This document shows, one piece after another, positions 62,966 through 64,000 of a stretch of 64,000 bases of DNA. A model generated the notes under the pieces. The model did not search any database. It was not told the origin of the DNA and saw nothing but the letters and a program-made list of their open reading frames with translations. The stretch lies in NCBI RefSeq assembly GCF_000688335.1, contig NZ_JHZX01000001.1, positions 2,976,001-3,040,000 on the forward strand, read 5' to 3'. The DNA is from Sediminibacter sp. Hel_I_10. GTDB lineage: Bacteria; Bacteroidota; Bacteroidia; Flavobacteriales; Flavobacteriaceae. The translations under genes were made by a program, and so were the position numbers. Every line of letters starts with the position of its first letter. The first letter of the stretch is position 1.

Positions 62966-64000
62966 ATGACACTTATAAAATCAATATCAGGAATTAGAGG
63001 CACTATTGGCGGTAATGTTGGCGACAACTTAACTCCTATTGATGCTGTAAAATTTGCATCGGCCTATGGCACATGGATTAGACAACAACGTCAAAAGGAA
63101 AATTACAGGGTTGTTGTTGGTCGTGATGCACGTATCTCTGGAGAAATGATTCAGAATTTAGTCATGAATACACTGATAGGTTTGGGAATTGATGTGATAG
63201 ATTTAGGCCTGTCTACAACCCCAACAGTAGAAATTGCGGTGCCGATGGAGCATGCAGATGGCGGAATTATATTAACAGCCAGCCATAACCCAAAACAATG
63301 GAACGCGCTTAAATTATTAGATAACAAAGGTGAGTTTTTAAATGCAGCCGAAGGTGCCAAAATATTGGATATCGCAGAATCTAATGATATGCCTTTTGCT
63401 GAGGTGGATGACTTAGGTCAAATACACGTCAATGATGCCTATATTGATATTCATATCGATGAGGTATTGGATATGGAGCTGGTCAATACAGAAGCAATTG
63501 AAAAGGCTAACTTTAAAGTGGTTGTTGATGGGGTAAATTCTACCGGAGGTATTGCCATACCGTTGTTATTAGAACGATTGGGAGTGGAGGCCGTAAAGTT
63601 GTATTGTGAACCCAATGGTCATTTTCCGCATAATCCAGAGCCCTTAAAAGAGCATTTGACAGATTTGTCTGAAGCGGTTGTGAAACATCATGCCGACTTT
63701 GGTATTGTTGTAGACCCAGACGTAGATCGTTTGGCTTTTATGGACGAGAAAGGCGAGATGTTTGGCGAAGAATATACATTAGTGGCTTGTGCCGATTATG
63801 TGTTGAGCAAAACAAACGGCAACACCGTGAGTAACATGAGCTCTACTAGAGCATTGCGCGACGTTACCGAAAAACACGGTGGAAGTTATGAGGCGAGTGC
63901 TGTTGGAGAGGTGAACGTCGTGAATTTGATGAAAAAGAATAACGCCGTCATCGGTGGTGAAGGTAATGGGGGCATCATTTATCCAGAATCGCACTACGGG
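62966..64000 (+). CDS. glmM: Phosphoglucosamine mutase, 3' end outside window
   Basis: The frame is open from the ATG at 62966 to the window end (345 codons), so the gene is truncated here by the window only. It belongs to the alpha-D-phosphohexomutase family: SISGIRGTIGG at the N-terminus, the phosphoserine loop TASHNP (S106), the Mg2+ loop DPDVDR (D250, D252, D254), and a third-domain motif EGNGGII near the cut. Flavobacterial proteins of this type are annotated GlmM, interconverting glucosamine-6-P and -1-P for peptidoglycan. ManB/PGM activity cannot be excluded. Confidence 0.9.
   Translation, partial: MTLIKSISGIRGTIGGNVGDNLTPIDAVKFASAYGTWIRQQRQKENYRVVVGRDARISGEMIQNLVMNTLIGLGIDVIDLGLSTTPTVEIAVPMEHADGGIILTASHNPKQWNALKLLDNKGEFLNAAEGAKILDIAESNDMPFAEVDDLGQIHVNDAYIDIHIDEVLDMELVNTEAIEKANFKVVVDGVNSTGGIAIPLLLERLGVEAVKLYCEPNGHFPHNPEPLKEHLTDLSEAVVKHHADFGIVVDPDVDRLAFMDEKGEMFGEEYTLVACADYVLSKTNGNTVSNMSSTRALRDVTEKHGGSYEASAVGEVNVVNLMKKNNAVIGGEGNGGIIYPESHYG

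Overview
The window looks like part of a chromosome from a marine-type member of Flavobacteriaceae (Bacteroidota). Supporting signs are: AT-rich, densely packed core genes; promoters of the Bacteroidota form TTG-N18/19-TANNTTTG; almost no Shine-Dalgarno sequences except a perfect one at rpsU; a type IX secretion sorting tail on a secreted peptidase; a gliding-motility C-terminal-like domain in a lipoprotein; and the gene order rpsU-xerC-hpf-tRNAs-tuf-tRNA(Trp)-secE-nusG-rplKAJL-rpoBC. I see no prophage, insertion sequence, CRISPR array or defence island; this is essentially core genome.

Layout. 1-4.4 kb: truncated PDZ aspartyl protease, a DUF1573 protein and valS. 4.5-10.1 kb (minus strand): the cell-elongation cluster mreB-mreC-mreD-PBP2-rodA, then purH (10.4-11.9 kb). 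12-18.8 kb (plus): a FtsX/MacB-type permease, a 1006-residue TPR protein, a lipoprotein with a CHU_C-like domain and a plugless outer-membrane beta-barrel, probably an envelope module. 18.9-29.9 kb: mixed metabolic and envelope genes (amidohydrolase, methyltransferase, YkgJ-type Cys-cluster protein, sterol desaturase-like enzyme, GDPD lipoprotein, NamZ/DUF1343, a LolC/E-type permease, PLP-dependent cysteine/cystathionine synthase, CIA30). 30-38 kb: DUF2851, PspC-like, K+ channel, alanine:Na+ symporter, HhH protein, acyl-CoA dehydrogenase and a carboxypeptidase-regulatory-domain protein. 38.2-53.3 kb: the translation/transcription superlocus with five tRNAs. 53.5-64 kb: DUF3467, DEAD-box helicase, VF530, DUF481, citrate synthase, amidinotransferase-family hydrolase, T9SS M28 peptidase, MiaE, ATP-grasp, ACP phosphodiesterase and the start of glmM.

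The most unusual signals are small. (a) Two unrelated genes, the acyl-CoA dehydrogenase and DUF3467, are each followed by a second diverged copy of their own 3' coding tail. The differences are almost all synonymous, and the only visible terminator lies after the second copy, as expected for a scar of allelic replacement by foreign DNA. (b) A perfect intrinsic terminator lies inside the first 17 codons of the HhH-protein gene, serving the symporter gene upstream. (c) rpsU carries an extended Shine-Dalgarno in a genome that otherwise lacks them. (d) A consensus promoter abuts a terminator hairpin ahead of the tRNA-tuf operon. (e) There are strong hairpins in the rplK leader, between rplL and rpoB, and between rpoB and rpoC. 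(f) A 129-bp intergenic element with nested inverted repeats lies at 28.2 kb. No computation or database search was run; family names come from recognising motifs.
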